Assembly: GCA_905250075.1 (NCBI GenBank)
Contig: CAJNOP010000022.1
Location: 856,322 to 920,321 of the forward strand
Reading direction: 5' to 3'
Origin: Rotaria sp. Silwood1
Lineage: Eukaryota; Rotifera; Eurotatoria; Philodinida; Philodinidae
DNA length: 64,000 nucleotides
The notes under the pieces were generated by a model. The model was not told where the DNA came from. It did not search any database and saw nothing but the letters and a program-made list of their open reading frames with translations. Of the stretch, positions 61,377 through 64,000 are shown piece after piece; position 1 is the first letter of the stretch, and each line of letters opens with the position of its first letter. The translations under genes were made by a program, and so were the position numbers.

Positions 61377-61845
61377 TCAATTCATTTTTGTTACATTAAT
61401 TTGGTTAATATCATAAACTTGTGACCAATCAATGCGAGTATAACGAAATAATGACATTAAACGAAATAAACCAAATGTTTCAAGAAAATTTTTAAATTTT
61501 TGCTTTCGAAATGGATTTGTAAATTTTCCTGTATTTTCATCACGAAAATAACTATAACGAAAACCTGTTAAACGTTCATTTATTGTTATACCTAAACATA
61601 TTGAATTTATAAAATGAAATGTTGTCATTAACGTAACCCAAATTGTATTAAATGATGTTATAATTAACATATAAATAAACCAAGGATCATAGATTTGTGT
61701 AAATAAATATTTTATCATAAACTGTGTAGAATCATTATAAATAAGAGACAATGCTTGATACATCCATAGAAAAAGTGCTATTGTACCAAATATTAATACA
61801 CGAAAAAAATAAAAATAATTTCGACCACCAATGCATGCATTAAGC
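61377..61845 (-). CDS. C-terminal exon of a ZDHHC17/ZDHHC13-like palmitoyltransferase (partial)
   Basis: This is the last exon of a gene on the minus strand, with an acceptor at 61846-61847 and a TGA stop at 61377-61379. It encodes 155 residues plus the final base of a split codon. It starts right after the DHHC catalytic site, at LNACIGGRNYFYFF, which matches the HHCPWVGNCVGAGNHRYF part of ZDHHC17. Two transmembrane segments follow, then CLGITINERLTGFRY, equivalent to CLGITTNERMN in ZDHHC17 and holding the TTxE motif, here TINE. The end (FGLFR...IDWSQVYDI) also fits. These enzymes S-acylate proteins at Golgi and vesicle membranes and carry N-terminal ankyrin repeats. The exon with the DHHC motif was not found between 61846 and 64000, so the intron exceeds 2.1 kb or the gene is broken. 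Confidence 0.85.
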
Positions 61846-62127
61846 CTAAACAATAAATATAATTGGTTTTTTTATTTCATATATGAGATGAAGGAAAAAA
61901 CAAAACTTGAGTATGAGTTTTTTTTAGAAAAACATTTAAGAATAACATATATGTTTTTATTTTATTTTTTTTCTGTAATGTAAGTACCTCGCACAAAGTC
62001 AGATAGTAATTTTGATAGAGTTGTCTTTCTAATACATTCTATAGCAAGTTTTCAAAGATGAAGATTTCTAAAAATACGCGAACACAGTAGTTTTTCAAAT
62101 ACTAGAAGCTACTTTTTTTAAACAATG

Positions 62128-62327
62128 CCGTTTTAAAGAGTACAAAATGATGAATCGCCGCATTTTCTACCATATTCCCTTAAAAACTTTAAAGTATTCT
62201 TAAAAAAAAAAAAAAACTAAATTTATCAAAAAATCATCCTTTTTTGGGTTTTTGTGACACCTTTAACTTTTTAAGGGAAGATCGTAGAAAATGCGGCAAT
62301 CCCTCATATTGTGCTCCTTAAAATGAT
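62128..62327. repeat. Foldback element 3 (short inverted repeat, 200 bp)
   Basis: The arms of about 65-85 bp pair closely: GTTTTAAAGAGTACAAAATG on the left against ATTTTAAGGAGCACAATATG from the right, then GCCGCATTTTCTAC in both, and TTCCCTTAAAAA in both. The loop is A/T-rich. It looks like a MITE, not related in sequence to elements 1 and 2. Confidence 0.75.
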
Positions 62328-63940
62328 ATTACTAAAGTGTAGTCTGTGGGATCTCAAAACTAATTGTCAGATTTTTTAGAAACCATCATTTATGGTATGT
62401 TGCTATCGCAGACATAAATAGATAATTTTATTAAAATTTCTGTCTGAACTTCAGCTAGACGCTTAGGATTATAGAAAAAGAAATCAATAAAATAGGTTGT
62501 TAAGTTTTTTGCCACCCCTCTATCAGATATTATCATTACAATATTCTTCGGCTAATAAGAAACATGAATCAAATCAAAAGAGAATTAATCTTTTTTTCTC
62601 GATCTCCGTGCCAAAGTATTGGAAATTATAGGCACTCGATGAAAGATCTGAGAATTCTATTTTTGTTTGTTTCAAATAAGCTGATGTTCAAATAAACAGA
62701 TTGAAGTTTTAATAAAAATATTCTAAATATTAGGTGTAAAAAAAGTAAACAAGATAGATACATTCTCCTCTGGTTTTTAATGTCACTATTAATTGCATTG
62801 ATTCGTAATATGCAACCTATTATACAATGAACTGATTTGTTTTGATTCAATTCACCAAGGTCATTGCTCTTGCACGGGTTGAACTAGTTTACGAATTTTG
62901 CTTTTCGTTCTTTCGTTCTACATATAGTTTCGTTCACTATTCATGCCATTACTTCATTCTTCTATTGATTTAATTGCTTTTCATGATTTGCTCTCACGAC
63001 ATATTCCTTCTAGTCATTCAAATAGTTGTTTTAAAGCATGTAAACATATAACTGCGCTTTGGCTATGGGTCTTCTTTTAGTCGCAACGAATTACAAATCA
63101 ACAGTCGTACAAAACCATGTTTAGTGAATGATGTATAATTTAGCTATGTTTCAGTTTTTTATACATCTATCGTCGCCATGATTCTAGTTTAAAATTGTAT
63201 CTACTACATTCATATTGTGTATATGATCGTATCCTATTACTTTTATTTTACTATTTGTTGTTTTGAAGTTTTATTGAATTTTTTTCCAACTTTTATGCAT
63301 ATGTTCAGAAATAATAATAAAAAAAATATTCTTCCTGTAAAAATTTTAATTTCACGATTAATCAGAAAAAAAAGAACACACCAATAAAAACAATCTAATG
63401 AATTTGTAACAAAATATTTGTAAATCCGTAGACAGTCCGTGATGCATGAATAACTATGCAACCCGAGGAGCAGTTCACGAATAGAAGAAAAGAAATTCAT
63501 TAAATCCATGAGGTTGGTCGGATTCGGACTCGAGTGAGTCAGGTCAAAACATCATATCATCGACATTCTCTATTATGAACTACTACATTTCATTTCAAAA
63601 TCAAGAAAAACACTAGCTAACGATAAAATGATTTATTATTTGAGATCAAAATTATTCATACGAAAAAGTGCGACATTATATTCTTATACCACTACAATTA
63701 TAGATAAAAAAGTTATTTTCATAAACATTATTGCTCGTATTCTAAGAAGTTCTAAGTTAAATACAAGATGAAGAAATAATTTGTTCAATCATTATCTTCT
63801 TCAAAAACTAATATAGTTTTTGAGTTGCATGTAAAGCAGTGAAAAGAAAAGTTTTTTGGTTTTTGAAAAAGTATTTGCTGTAATAGCGTAACCTAGGGAT
63901 GTGCAGTTTCGGTGAAAACAATGAATTACTGACAGTGACA

Positions 63941-64000
63941 CACTGACACTGGTGTTCACTGAATCAGTACATACACTGACACTGGCGTTCACTGAATCAG
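63941..64000 (+). repeat. 33-bp tandem repeat cut by the window edge
   Basis: CACTGACACTGG(T/C)GTTCACT is followed by GAATCAG at 63941-63967 and again at 63974-64000, a period of 33 bases with one mismatch in 27. The array probably continues beyond 64000. The near identity of the units points to a young or homogenised minisatellite, unlike the decayed repeats elsewhere. Confidence 0.7.

Larger units (their letters stand above)
61846..64000. other. Probable intron of the palmitoyltransferase gene, or intergenic
   Basis: I see no exon with DHHC or ankyrin character. The region contains the foldback element at 62128-62327 and the tandem repeat at the right edge. Open frames at 62626-62850 and 63243-63509 (minus) have no recognisable features. 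Confidence 0.45.

Overview
The window is AT-rich nuclear DNA of a small-genome invertebrate animal. It carries split genes with many short introns (about 45-90 nt, GT..AG), a few introns of 0.8-2 kb, CAA/AAT-rich codon use and long gene-poor stretches. A bdelloid rotifer is my best guess. That rests on overall gene style, a TIR/SAM-like protein, a hydrophilin-like gene and a CCCACA hexamer array (TGTGGG on the other strand is, from memory, the bdelloid telomere repeat). This is inference, not proof.

Layout, left to right. 1098-1638 (+): an amidated PRL-type neuropeptide precursor. 4342-8427 (-): BRAP, a RING/UBP-zinc-finger E3 ligase, fully rebuilt from 15 exons. 9517-13096 (-): a protein with an alpha-helical (ARM/HEAT-like) N-terminus, a TIR domain and a SAM-like C-terminus. 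18955-23811 (-): an 11-exon protein with three degenerate KH-like domains. 23812-31269: gene-poor, with a piggyBac-style miniature element. 31270-41739 (+): an N4BP2-like protein (P-loop kinase, CUE-like, DUF1771, Smr). 42838-43796 (+): a UBE2K-type ubiquitin-conjugating enzyme. 44296-44822 (+): an orphan secreted protein. 45551-46446: a cluster of decayed satellite, TTGGG pentamers and telomere-like hexamers. 47152-47455 (-): a small glycine/asparagine/serine-rich hydrophilic protein. 47456-58215: gene-poor, with a candidate split gene and a large foldback element. 58216-60074 (+): a DIRAS-type Ras GTPase with an altered NKxD motif. 61377-61845 (-): the last exon of a ZDHHC17/13-like palmitoyltransferase whose other exons must lie beyond position 64000.

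The genes do not form a pathway or operon. BRAP and UBE2K are both ubiquitin enzymes, but they sit 34 kb apart on opposite strands with unrelated genes between them, which I read as coincidence. Exon boundaries were inferred by hand from splice signals and reading-frame continuity. Every multi-exon model closes in frame, except for one uncertain junction in the N4BP2-like gene (around 36513/36690).

The main leads are the PRLamide precursor, the TIR protein's domain order, the inverted telomere-like repeats near 46.3 kb, the hydrophilin-like gene, the DIRAS NKxD change, and two related foldback elements of about 0.6 kb.
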